In this document: positions 1 through 6,145 of the stretch, piece after piece | Numbering within the stretch: position 1 is the stretch's first letter | Layout of the letters: the number at the start of each line of letters is the position of its first letter | Assembly (NCBI GenBank): GCA_005800405.1 | Contig: SYFN01000132.1 | Span: forward strand, 1 to 7,073 | Length of the DNA: 7,073 nt | Direction of reading: 5' to 3' | From: Burkholderiales bacterium | GTDB lineage: Bacteria; Pseudomonadota; Gammaproteobacteria; Burkholderiales; Burkholderiaceae_D | Notes under the pieces: model-generated | What the model saw: only the letters and a program-made list of their open reading frames with translations | Told to the model about the DNA's origin: nothing | Database searches by the model: none | Position numbers and translations under genes: made by a program

Positions 1-137
1 GATCCACGCGCCAGCTCTCGGCTAATCGTCGATTTATGGCGCCCCAGAATCTGGCCTATCTCGGTTTGTGTTTGTCCTGCTTTCATAAGCACTTGAATCT
101 GATAACGTTCGGTTTGGCTGAGGTGTGTATAGGTCAT
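1..137 (-). CDS. IS30-family transposase, N-terminal part (cut by window edge)
   Basis: Reading leftwards from the ATG at 137-135 gives 45 codons that stay open to the window edge. The protein starts MTYTHLSQTERYQI and continues through GQILGRHKSTISRELARG. This is the typical IS30-family beginning: a short T-x-L-x-x-x-E-R-x-x-I segment, then a helix-turn-helix with the I-A/G-x-x-L-G-R-x-x-S-T-I-S-R-E-L signature at about residues 27-42. In the family this region binds the terminal inverted repeats, while the DDE catalytic domain lies further C-terminal and outside the window. A weak purine-rich ribosome site (GAAGAA) precedes the ATG. Whether the full gene is intact cannot be judged here. Family assignment is firm; the exact IS name is unknown. 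Confidence 0.9.
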   Translation of the reverse strand, partial: MTYTHLSQTERYQIQVLMKAGQTQTEIGQILGRHKSTISRELARG

Positions 138-190
138 GTGATTCTTCGACTGGCTGGTCAAAAGGCTTTGATATTAATGCACCTCAGCCA
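115..190. repeat. Inverted repeat spanning the transposase start (stem B)
   Basis: TGGCTGAGGTG (115-125) and CACCTCAGCCA (180-190) are perfect 11-base complements. In the transposase mRNA the downstream arm falls on codons 5-8, and the 54-base loop holds the start codon and its weak ribosome site. Folding of this stem could therefore limit translation initiation. The pairing is visible directly; the regulatory role is inference. Confidence 0.6.
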
Positions 191-209
191 TCCAACCCAT
201 TAATCAAAG
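166..209. repeat. Inverted repeat in IS30 leader (stem A)
   Basis: CTTTGATATTAATG (166-179) pairs with CATTAATCAAAG (198-209), giving 12 base pairs with a two-base bulge around an 18-base loop. It lies between the terminal repeat and the transposase start. Its loop contains the right arm of a second inverted repeat (115-190), so the two stems may be alternative structures. Confidence 0.65.
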
Positions 210-233
210 TTGCACTTCGTCCTTGAATTCACC
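209..233 (-). repeat. Probable terminal inverted repeat of the IS30 element
   Basis: Read inward on the minus strand from 233, the sequence has ATTCAA (228-223), nine bases, then GCAAC (213-209). As I recall it, the E. coli IS30 end has the same two blocks with the same nine-base gap, and ATTCAA begins five bases from its outer edge. That places the edge of this element at about 233. The partner repeat is outside the window, so this is comparison from memory rather than a demonstrated repeat pair. Confidence 0.6.
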
Positions 234-285
234 TATTTAAAGAAAGGTGCTGCGACCGAAAATCGGTTACAGGTATCATAGCACC

Positions 286-1818
286 ATGAAACCTAGCCCT
301 CGTCCTCGTCGTGTCAGGCCTGTGTTGAGCCTCGTGGCGGCCGCTGTGCTTGCATTTTCCGCGCCAGCGCTGTTGACACCGTCGGTTTTGCAGGCTCAGG
401 CATTGCCCAATCTAGGCGGAACCGATGGCGAGGAGCTGTCGCCCCTCATGGAGCGCCGGCTCGGTGAGCAGGTAATGAACAATATTCGCCGCGACCGCGA
501 CTACGTCGGCGATCCCATCGTTTTGGATTATCTGAATCAGGCGGGCGGTGTCTTGCTCTCGTCGAGTCCGGAGGCGCGAGGTGATGCCGGTTACGACTTC
601 ATGTTTTTTGCCGTGCGCGACCCTTCATTGAATGCGTTTGCGCTTCCTGGCGGTTTCATTGGTGTGCACACCGGGCTCATTCTGGCCTCGCAATCCGAAT
701 CCGAGCTGGCCTCGGTGCTGGCGCACGAGATTGGCCATGTCTCACAGCGACATATTGCGCGCATGATCGGGAATCAGCGTCAAGATGCTTTGTTACCGCT
801 CGCGGGTTTGCTGCTGGCAGTGCTGGCGGCTCGCACCAGTCCTGATCTGTCCGCGGCAGCCATGATGGGCGGCACCGGCTTGGCAGCGCAAAGGCAATTG
901 AGCTTTGGCAGAGATGCCGAACGCGAGGCTGACCGCATTGGTTTGAATCTTTTGCGGGGTTCTGGTTTCGAGGTCAATGGCATGGTGGCCTTTTTCGGGC
1001 GACTCGAAGCGGCCGGTCGCAGCCGTAGTAGCTCCGCGCCCTCGTATTTGCGCACCCACCCGTTGACGACCGAGCGTATTGCTGACATTGAGGCTCGCAT
1101 TCGCAACATGCCTTACAGACAGCGCGTTGATAGTCTCGAGTTTTCTCTGGTGAAGGCGCGTGCACGTGTTTTGCAGGACGACACCGTGCAGGGATGGCGT
1201 GACGCGAAGGTATTTTTTACCGAGCAGCTGCAGCAGGGCGTGAGGGCACAGGTGATGGGTGCGCATTACGGTTTGGCCATGATTGCTTTGCGCCAAAAAG
1301 ATGTAGCACGCGCAGGCACACTGCTTGAGGCCCTGCATGCTGATGTGGCACGCGAGACATTGATGCCGTCATCGCCTGCCCTTGTGAGCATGGATATTGA
1401 ATACAGCCTGGTCACTGGCAAAGCAGAGCAGGCGCTGGCACTGGCGACTGAGGGGCGCAATCGATTTCCGTTGTCCCGCGCGCTGACCATGCAGTATGCA
1501 GAAAGTCTGCTTGCAGCGGGCAAGAAAGAAGCCGCTGCAGCGTTTCTTCGCGATCAGTCACAGTTGTATCGTCAGGACGCCGGCGTGCAGCGCGCGCTCG
1601 CGCGAGTGTACGCGGAGCAGGGCAAGCAGGCCTTGCAGCATCTGGCACTCGCGGAGTATTACTTCCTGTCGGGTGCTTTGCCCTTTGCGCTGGAGCAACT
1701 CAGGATTGCACGTACCTCGCCCGATGCATCGTTTTATGATCAGGCGATCATTGATGCACGCGAGCGTGAATTACAGGCGGCTTGGCAGGAGATGATGGCG
1801 CAGACAAAGAAGCGGTGA
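286..1818 (+). CDS. bepA: BepA/YfgC-like periplasmic M48 metalloprotease with TPR region
   Basis: The 510-residue product is a zinc metallopeptidase of family M48. Residues 1 to about 38 form a signal peptide: a basic start (RPRRVRP), a hydrophobic stretch from about 13 to 30, and a likely cut after AQA. The zinc site is HEIGH at 147-151, with the third ligand probably E212 in EREAD. The RTHP segment has H258, which matches the switch histidine described for E. coli BepA (H246). Residues from about 300 to 500 are alpha-helical and TPR-like. BepA, about 487 residues in E. coli, degrades or assists stalled outer-membrane proteins such as LptD at the BAM complex; the same role is inferred here. 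An in-frame GTG at 247 would add 13 residues that do not resemble a signal peptide, so the ATG at 286 is preferred. Its ribosome site is weak (AGGT at 271-274). The IS30 end lies just upstream, so the native promoter may be displaced. Confidence 0.88.
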   Translation: MKPSPRPRRVRPVLSLVAAAVLAFSAPALLTPSVLQAQALPNLGGTDGEELSPLMERRLGEQVMNNIRRDRDYVGDPIVLDYLNQAGGVLLSSSPEARGDAGYDFMFFAVRDPSLNAFALPGGFIGVHTGLILASQSESELASVLAHEIGHVSQRHIARMIGNQRQDALLPLAGLLLAVLAARTSPDLSAAAMMGGTGLAAQRQLSFGRDAEREADRIGLNLLRGSGFEVNGMVAFFGRLEAAGRSRSSSAPSYLRTHPLTTERIADIEARIRNMPYRQRVDSLEFSLVKARARVLQDDTVQGWRDAKVFFTEQLQQGVRAQVMGAHYGLAMIALRQKDVARAGTLLEALHADVARETLMPSSPALVSMDIEYSLVTGKAEQALALATEGRNRFPLSRALTMQYAESLLAAGKKEAAAAFLRDQSQLYRQDAGVQRALARVYAEQGKQALQHLALAEYYFLSGALPFALEQLRIARTSPDASFYDQAIIDARERELQAAWQEMMAQTKKR

Positions 1819-1895
1819 GTGCGAGGCTGGATTACTTATCTTGCAGGGCGCGTACGCTTTCGTTACACATCAGCAGCCCAAATCACGCTCTTCCA
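1819..1895. other. Convergent intergenic gap without clear terminator
   Basis: These 77 bases separate the stop of the protease gene (+) from the stop of the last gene of the minus-strand cluster. Two opposing transcripts should end here. The only symmetry I see is the short palindrome GCGTACGC, with no adjacent T run on either strand, so no intrinsic terminator is called. Confidence 0.6.
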
Positions 1896-2486
1896 CTAGG
1901 TTTTTTCAGGTCTTTTGATAAAACCAAAACTCGATGCCAGCCTATCGCTCCTCACCCAACGCACTGGCATATCCCCCTCAAGCGTGCTCAGACTGAGATC
2001 ATCAGTCGGCAACGCAAGCCACTGCATCAGCTGTTCGTCATCGACGACCTTGCCTTGTATCTTCAAGAGCGGCAGGCATTGCGCCAGATCGCGGTTATCA
2101 AGCATCGCGATTTGTTGGCTATTGCTTAATACCAGCTCACCTTTTTCAGTCAGACAGACATGATCAATATCCGACATCACGTTGCCATCGTGCAGAACAA
2201 ACTGATGCGCGGGGTCGGTTCGCGCGATGAAAGGTGTTGTTTCAAGGTCTACATAGACGTGCTGAGGGCCATTTTGAAAAAACCACGCACCGCGCTCGTC
2301 GTGCGTGTAGTTACGATGAATGAAGGCGAGTAGCGCAGTGTGACGAATGATGTCACCCGGGCTGTTGGTGTACTGTGCCGCCTCATCGCGCATGCGGAAT
2401 GCGCCGCGTGCATCCAGGGCCAGCCATCCATAACAATGTGGCACGGACGGCCATTTCGCTAACGCTTGTCTGACAATCTCATCCAT
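1896..2486 (-). CDS. Conserved betaproteobacterial protein of unknown function
   Basis: The 196-residue product has no signal peptide or membrane segment and is probably cytoplasmic. I recognise it as a conserved family in Burkholderiales, usually labelled only by a DUF number (DUF2946 or DUF2944 from memory, not certain). Recognisable blocks are VPHCYGWLALDARG at 15-28, RMRDE at 31-35, and the stretch from FFQNGP to TTPF at 69-85. The alternation of strands is faintly like the gammaproteobacterial DUF1285 proteins, but that link is speculative. The ATG lies six bases after the hydrolase stop, so it is very likely co-transcribed and may be translated by re-initiation, as no strong ribosome site is visible. 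No catalytic motif is evident and no function is proposed. Its TAG stop is at 1898-1896. Confidence 0.8.
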   Translation of the reverse strand: MDEIVRQALAKWPSVPHCYGWLALDARGAFRMRDEAAQYTNSPGDIIRHTALLAFIHRNYTHDERGAWFFQNGPQHVYVDLETTPFIARTDPAHQFVLHDGNVMSDIDHVCLTEKGELVLSNSQQIAMLDNRDLAQCLPLLKIQGKVVDDEQLMQWLALPTDDLSLSTLEGDMPVRWVRSDRLASSFGFIKRPEKT

Positions 2487-2492
2487 CTTTGA

Positions 2493-3488
2493 TCAGCTGG
2501 CATACAGCGGGGTGTCTGTTTCGCCGGGCTGCAGCAAGACTTGATCCGATAGAAAACGTACCAGACGCCTGGGCAGCCAGTTAAGGGAGCCCGGTGGATA
2601 ACCGCTCGCAAACCCCACATGTCCTCCCTTTGCCAGATATTCTAGAATGACAGATGAAGACGCCTTGCGCGGCAGATGTCGCGCCGGCAGAAAAGGATCA
2701 TTGCGGGCATTCATCACCAGCGTAGGTACGGTGATACTGCCAAGAACATGCTTCGCACTGGCTCTGTCCCAATAATCATTCGTATCGCGATAGCCATGCA
2801 GCGGTGCTGTCACGACATTATCGAACTCGTAAAGATCGCGCGATGCCAACATGCGTTCTTGATCAAAGAGTTTGGGGAATTGCTCGAGCTTTTGTAGGCA
2901 CTTGGGTTTAAGGGTTTCAAGAAATGCGCGTGTATAAATCATGTTCACGCCACGCGAGAGTGCAGCACCACCGGCGGCGAGATCGAGTGGCGCTGACACC
3001 GCGCACGCCGCATCCACAAACCCCGTGTCTTCGGCGAACTCACCCAGCCAGCGCAACAGGGCGTTACCCCCGAGCGAAATACCCACCGCGAAAAAATCGG
3101 ATGCATTGCGCACTTGAGGATGGCCCGCCATGCGGCGCAAAATCCAGTCAATTTCAGCAGCATCACCGGAGTGATAAAAACGTGGTGCGCGATTGAGTTC
3201 GCCGGAGCAGCCGCGAAAATGTGGTACGGCACCCGACCAGCCGAGAGATTCGATGTAATGCAGGATAGCGCGCGCATAGTGACTTGATGAAGAACCCTCG
3301 AGTCCGTGAAAGAGGGTAATGAAAGGTTTGCCCGGCAATCCCTCGACAAAATCGACATCGATGAAATCACCATCGGTGCTGTCCCAGCGTTCGCGGTGCA
3401 GCGTGACTTCAGGCGGGCTGATGCATTTAGCCGGATAGATAGTTTGAAGATGCCCGCCCGGCAGCCAGAAGGGTGCGCGGTAATCCAT
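2493..3488 (-). CDS. YheT-family alpha/beta hydrolase
   Basis: The 331-residue product has the full set of alpha/beta hydrolase landmarks in the arrangement of the YheT/ABHD1-ABHD3 (UPF0017) family. These are the family N-terminal GGHLQTIYP at 11-19, the oxyanion-side HGLEG at 61-65, and the nucleophile elbow GISLGGN at 136-142 with Ser138. The acid is Asp264 in ARNDPF and the base is His290 in GGHVGF. E. coli YheT is about 340 residues and is regarded as a putative esterase; the physiological substrate is not established. No signal peptide is seen. The ATG overlaps the stop of the preceding NTF2-like gene by one base (TAATG), which suggests translational coupling. The next gene starts six bases after its stop. 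Family placement is secure; substrate is unknown. Confidence 0.88.
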   Translation of the reverse strand: MDYRAPFWLPGGHLQTIYPAKCISPPEVTLHRERWDSTDGDFIDVDFVEGLPGKPFITLFHGLEGSSSSHYARAILHYIESLGWSGAVPHFRGCSGELNRAPRFYHSGDAAEIDWILRRMAGHPQVRNASDFFAVGISLGGNALLRWLGEFAEDTGFVDAACAVSAPLDLAAGGAALSRGVNMIYTRAFLETLKPKCLQKLEQFPKLFDQERMLASRDLYEFDNVVTAPLHGYRDTNDYWDRASAKHVLGSITVPTLVMNARNDPFLPARHLPRKASSSVILEYLAKGGHVGFASGYPPGSLNWLPRRLVRFLSDQVLLQPGETDTPLYAS

Positions 3489-3925
3489 TAGTGCAGTATG
3501 CCCGAGCCACTGCCTTGCTCATCGGCAGGTGCACCGGGTGCGATTGATGCGTGGTGCACCACCATGCGCCAGCCTTGCGGTGTTTTAAGATAAACATTGG
3601 TAGCAACGATGTGGGCTTGTTGCCAGTCGGGGTCATTCGGTGTTTTTTCTTCTTCGATGAGACTGTGAACGGCGCTGCTTATATTCTGGCTGATGTGCAG
3701 ATGACGAGGACGGATATGCACCGGGCCACGCTCGAAAATCATTTCCCATGATTCGCGGATCGCCGCATGACCCTGAAGGCGGGGTGCGCCGGGATGCACG
3801 CAGCTGATTTCATCATCATCAGCCCACAGCGCCATCAGACTCTCCAGATCTGCGCGCGCAATGGCATCGTAGAACGCGTGTTCTACATCGTCGGCAGTGG
3901 CGAAAATTCGAATCGTACTGGGCAT
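3488..3925 (-). CDS. NTF2/SnoaL-like family protein
   Basis: The 145-residue product has the cone-shaped NTF2-like fold signature. An N-terminal helix pair (DVEHAFYDAIARADLESLMALW, 13-34) is followed by DDDEISCVHPGAPRLQG (36-52), then AIRESWEMIF (55-64), and C-terminal strands containing HIVATNVYL (105-113) and GWRMVVHHAS (118-127). This pattern resembles DUF4440/SnoaL-like small cytoplasmic proteins common in Burkholderiales. Members range from enzymes to ligand-binding proteins, so no reaction can be assigned. The ATG at 3925 is the first possible start after an in-frame TGA at 3955-3953; no strong ribosome site is seen. The stop overlaps the YheT-like start by one base, so the two products are probably made together. 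Confidence 0.82.
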   Translation of the reverse strand: MPSTIRIFATADDVEHAFYDAIARADLESLMALWADDDEISCVHPGAPRLQGHAAIRESWEMIFERGPVHIRPRHLHISQNISSAVHSLIEEEKTPNDPDWQQAHIVATNVYLKTPQGWRMVVHHASIAPGAPADEQGSGSGILH

Positions 3926-3992
3926 GGGCGTATCGTTTTTGTAGGCTGGACATCATGGCCACCCCTGCCATGTCTGTCAGATCTCGTCCGTG

Positions 3993-4184
3993 TCAGTGTC
4001 CGTGAGCGCGAGCGCCGGGCTTAAGCTGATACTGGGTGCTGCAATAAGGACATTTCGCGCGACCCTGGTCGTTGAAATCCAAAAATACGCGCGGGTGAGA
4101 GGACCAGACCGGCATGGCCTTGTTAGGGCAATAGGCCGGCAGATCCGGACTGTCAAGTTCTACAACGGAAGATGAATGTGTCAT
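3993..4184 (-). CDS. CHCC zinc-finger protein (NDUFS6 C-terminal-like)
   Basis: The 63-residue product carries the zf-CHCC pattern: Cys19 (YCP), His30 (HPRVFLDF), Cys45 and Cys48 (CPYCSTQY), ending in a His-rich tail. The same zinc site occurs at the C-terminus of the mitochondrial complex I accessory subunit NDUFS6. The free-standing bacterial protein is widespread in Proteobacteria but its role in this group is not established; a link to respiratory complex I or zinc-dependent assembly is only inference. It starts 15 bases after the ilvE stop with a good ribosome site (AAGGA, seven bases before the ATG). A zinc-finger gene directly behind ilvE is, from memory, also the arrangement in Bordetella and Burkholderia relatives. 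Confidence 0.88.
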   Translation of the reverse strand: MTHSSSVVELDSPDLPAYCPNKAMPVWSSHPRVFLDFNDQGRAKCPYCSTQYQLKPGARAHGH

Positions 4185-4191
4185 TCGTAAA

Positions 4192-4196
4192 TCCTT
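4192..4196 (-). promoter_or_regulatory. Ribosome binding site of zinc-finger gene
   Basis: AAGGA on the minus strand lies seven bases before the ATG at 4184, within the short gap after the ilvE stop. It fixes the start of the small zinc-finger gene and supports it as a translated gene. Confidence 0.75.
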
Positions 4197-4199
4197 AGC

Positions 4200-5120
4200 T
4201 CAGACAGGTGTCAGCCAGTGCTTGTATTGTGCCGACTTGCCGCCCACGACCTCAAAGAACAACGATTGCAGTTTTTCAGTGACGGGTCCACGGCTGCCGG
4301 CACCAATCATACGATTGTCGAGCTCGCGAATGGGCGTGACTTCAGCGGCGGTGCCTGTGAAAAAGGCTTCATCGGCACAATAAATCTCATCACGCGTAAT
4401 GCGCTTTTCGATTATTTCGATACCCAGATCGCGTGCCATGGTGAGCACGGAATCACGCGTAATGCCGTCGAGGCAGCTCGCCAGATCAGGCGTATAAATC
4501 TTGCCGGCTTTGACGATAAAGACATTCTCGCCTGCGCCTTCGGACACGTAGCCTTCGGTATCCAGCAGCAGCGCTTCATCGTAACCCTCGGCCGTGACTT
4601 CCTGGTTCGCGAGAATGGAATTGATGTAGTAGCCACTGGCTTTGGCGCGCACCATGGATACGTTCACATGGTGACGCGTAAATGAGGAGGTTTTGACGCG
4701 TATGCCTTTGGCCAGACCCTCTTCGCCCAGATAAGCGCCCCAGGGCCAGGCAGCAACCGACACATGAATCGTATTGCCGCGTGCCGAGACCCCCATTTTT
4801 TCCGAGCCTATCCATGCCAGTGGGCGGATGTAGCAGGACTCGAGCTGGTTGGCACGCACCACATCGCGCTGCGCTGCCGTCAGGGTTTCCACGTCATAGG
4901 GCAGCTGCATCTGGAAGATTTTCGCGGAATTGAACAAGCGCTGTGTATGTTCCTTCAAACGAAAAATGGCGGTACCGTCGACGGTTTTGTAGGCGCGCAC
5001 ACCCTCAAAAATCGCCATGCCGTAGTGCAGGCTGTGGGTCAGCATATGCAAAGTGGCGTCACGCCACTCGATCATATGGCCGTCTTTCCAGATCTTGCCG
5101 TCGCGGTCAGCCATGGACAT
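4200..5120 (-). CDS. ilvE: Branched-chain amino acid aminotransferase
   Basis: The 306-residue product is a fold-type IV PLP enzyme that interconverts leucine, isoleucine and valine with their 2-oxo acids, using glutamate/2-oxoglutarate as partner, in the cytoplasm. Counted from the chosen start, landmarks are HSLHYGMAIFEGVRAY (about 29-44), CYIRPLAWIG (about 96-105), the catalytic lysine in RAKASGYYINS (K160, forming the PLP Schiff base), and EGYVSEGAGENVF (about 189-201), followed by TPDLASCLDGITR and FFTGTAAEVTPI. Length matches IlvE (about 309 in E. coli). Further-upstream starts (TTG at 5138, ATG at 5135) would add up to six residues. The ATG at 5120 is preferred because GGGAG lies eight bases before it. 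It is first in the minus-strand cluster, and azlCD, which exports the same amino acids, is transcribed divergently. D-amino acid transaminase and aminodeoxychorismate lyase share the fold, but the sequence matches IlvE best. Confidence 0.95.
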   Translation of the reverse strand: MSMADRDGKIWKDGHMIEWRDATLHMLTHSLHYGMAIFEGVRAYKTVDGTAIFRLKEHTQRLFNSAKIFQMQLPYDVETLTAAQRDVVRANQLESCYIRPLAWIGSEKMGVSARGNTIHVSVAAWPWGAYLGEEGLAKGIRVKTSSFTRHHVNVSMVRAKASGYYINSILANQEVTAEGYDEALLLDTEGYVSEGAGENVFIVKAGKIYTPDLASCLDGITRDSVLTMARDLGIEIIEKRITRDEIYCADEAFFTGTAAEVTPIRELDNRMIGAGSRGPVTEKLQSLFFEVVGGKSAQYKHWLTPV

Positions 5121-5128
5121 GAGACTTT

Positions 5129-5133
5129 CTCCC
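5129..5133 (-). promoter_or_regulatory. Ribosome binding site deciding the ilvE start
   Basis: GGGAG on the minus strand, eight bases before the ATG at 5120. It overlaps the alternative upstream starts, so it selects the third possible start codon. Confidence 0.75.
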
Positions 5134-5153
5134 ATCAATTTTGCAAAACCCTG

Positions 5154-5159
5154 ATTTTA
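5154..5159 (-). promoter_or_regulatory. Candidate -10 of the ilvE operon promoter
   Basis: TAAAAT on the minus strand sits 33 bases before the chosen ilvE start, implying a leader of roughly 25 bases. No good -35 is present at 16-18 bases. It shares the wider context CGTTAAAAT with the azlC candidate. It would drive the five-gene minus-strand cluster. Confidence 0.45.
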
Positions 5160-5336
5160 ACGGATTCAGCGCCTGTCTCGTTGGGTCGATTCCAGCTTGT
5201 CACAGAAGCGCCGATGGAACAAAACCAGAAATTCATCACTCAGAAAAGGGCGTCAAACCCATGATCTACGATAGCCCAGCGTGACGCAGCGGCACTGGTT
5301 GACCATCGAAGGCGGATTTTCCAGCGCGTAACTCGT

Positions 5337-5342
5337 TAAAAT
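5337..5342 (+). promoter_or_regulatory. Candidate -10 of the azlCD promoter
   Basis: TAAAAT in the context CGTTAAAATAGCGG, 47 bases before the chosen azlC ATG. The -35 region at the usual spacing is poor, so activator help or a weak promoter is possible. A short hairpin begins about nine bases downstream, close to the expected transcription start. Confidence 0.45.
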
Positions 5343-5350
5343 AGCGGATT

Positions 5351-5367
5351 ACCCGTTGGCTACGGGT
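5351..5367 (+). repeat. Short hairpin in the azlC leader
   Basis: ACCCGT (5351-5356) and ACGGGT (5362-5367) form a six-base-pair stem with a five-base loop. It would lie at the very 5' end of the azlCD mRNA. Five T residues follow seven bases after the stem, too far for a standard terminator. Confidence 0.45.
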
Positions 5368-5389
5368 GCTGAATTTTTGGTCATCGTTC

Positions 5390-6145
5390 ATGAATCTCAT
5401 CCCAAGTGCAGCAGCAGAGCGCGAACGCGCCGCATTCTGGGACGGGGTCCGCGTCAGTACACAAACGATGCCGGGCCTCTTTGCATGGGGTACGGTCACG
5501 GGCATGGCGATGGTGCAAGCGGGTCTGACGATCTGGCAAGCTTTGCTGATGACCATCACGGTTTACGCCGGATCGGCGCAACTCGCGGTCTTGCCGCTGA
5601 TTGCGGCTGGCGCACCGCTGGGAGTGATTGTCTTTACGGGTTTCATGGTCAACTTGCGCTTCGTGATTTTCAGCGCAGTGATTGGCCCGCATTTCGCCCA
5701 CTTACCCTGGTATCAACGGATTTGGTACGGCTATTTCAATGTGGACGTGATCATGGCTTTTTTCCCTCAGCGTTATCCCGCGCACACGCTGGGCAAAACC
5801 ACCGGCAAGGTCGCGTATTTCAAGGACCTCGCAATCCCCAATTGGAGTGCATGGCAGGCTGGTTCGGTGGCTGGCATCCTGCTGGCAAGCCAGATTCCCG
5901 CCAGCTGGGGGATAGGTTTTGCGGGTACGGTTGCGCTGCTGGCGATCACCGTGCCCCTGGTTGCCAATCGGCCAACCTTGATTGGCGTGGTGGTGGCGAG
6001 CCTCGTGTCGGTCATGAGTGTCGGGCTCCCTTACCGACTGGGCTTGCTCGTGGCGATGGTGCCGGGTATTGCTGCGGCGGTGGCCGCCGACCGACTGATC
6101 ACCCATCGAGCCTCCGCGAGCAGACAGGACTCGTCTCATGAGTAA
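5390..6145 (+). CDS. azlC: AzlC-family branched-chain amino acid exporter, large subunit
   Basis: The 251-residue product is an inner-membrane permease of the AzlC/LIV-E family, which with AzlD exports branched-chain amino acids (shown for BrnFE in Corynebacterium and for azlB-regulated AzlCD in Bacillus). It has several hydrophobic segments, roughly at 30-47, 50-74, 77-98, 155-175, 178-206 and 216-234. Family motifs visible are MPGLFAWGTVTG (27-38), YAGSAQLAVL (59-68) and VNLRFVIFSA (87-96). The ATG at 5390 is preferred over an in-frame GTG at 5366, which lies inside the leader hairpin and would add eight residues. Neither has a strong ribosome site. The stop overlaps azlD by eight bases (ATGAGTAA), so the two subunits are translationally coupled. 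Substrate beyond branched-chain amino acids, such as methionine, cannot be excluded. Confidence 0.9.
   Translation: MNLIPSAAAERERAAFWDGVRVSTQTMPGLFAWGTVTGMAMVQAGLTIWQALLMTITVYAGSAQLAVLPLIAAGAPLGVIVFTGFMVNLRFVIFSAVIGPHFAHLPWYQRIWYGYFNVDVIMAFFPQRYPAHTLGKTTGKVAYFKDLAIPNWSAWQAGSVAGILLASQIPASWGIGFAGTVALLAITVPLVANRPTLIGVVVASLVSVMSVGLPYRLGLLVAMVPGIAAAVAADRLITHRASASRQDSSHE

Larger units (their letters stand above)
1..233 (-). mobile_element. IS30-family insertion sequence, transposase 5' end side only
   Basis: The stretch joins the transposase start (137) to a probable terminal inverted repeat ending near 233, leaving about 96 bases of leader. The other end of the element lies outside the window. 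The boundary at 233 is inferred by comparison with the E. coli IS30 end and could be off by a few bases. The short target duplication expected for IS30 elements cannot be tested with only one end. The start codon of the neighbouring protease gene lies 52 bases beyond the inferred boundary. Confidence 0.8.
5121..5389. promoter_or_regulatory. Divergent ilvE/azlC control region
   Basis: This 269-base region lies between the divergent starts of ilvE and azlC. It holds candidate -10 elements facing each way (5154-5159 minus, 5337-5342 plus) and a GCGTCA...TGACGC inverted repeat (5250-5255 and 5282-5287) between them. No regulator gene is next to it, and no convincing coding sequence was found inside it. 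Confidence 0.5.

Noticed and set aside
255..267. ACCGA-AAA-TCGGT hairpin upstream of the protease start
   Set aside because: The five-base-pair stem is too short to distinguish from chance, and no T run follows.
247..285. GTG start 13 codons upstream of the protease ATG
   Set aside because: The extra residues (VLRPKIGYRYHST when read literally) do not fit a signal peptide, whereas the ATG at 286 opens a classic one. A purine run (AGAAAG) touches the GTG directly, too close for a ribosome site.
780..1338. Minus-strand open frames antisense to the protease gene
   Set aside because: Composition is typical of antisense shadow frames (Arg, Ser, Ala, Cys, Gln) with no ribosome sites or family resemblance.
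3954..3972. CATGGC/GCCATG hairpin between the zinc-finger and NTF2-like genes
   Set aside because: The stem is only six base pairs with a seven-base loop and no T run on either strand. It is too weak to call a terminator or processing site.
5356..6141. Long plus-strand open frame overlapping azlC
   Set aside because: It lies in another frame over the azlC gene, is rich in Gly, Arg and Asp, and shows no family motifs. azlC itself has clear transporter motifs and is coupled to azlD.
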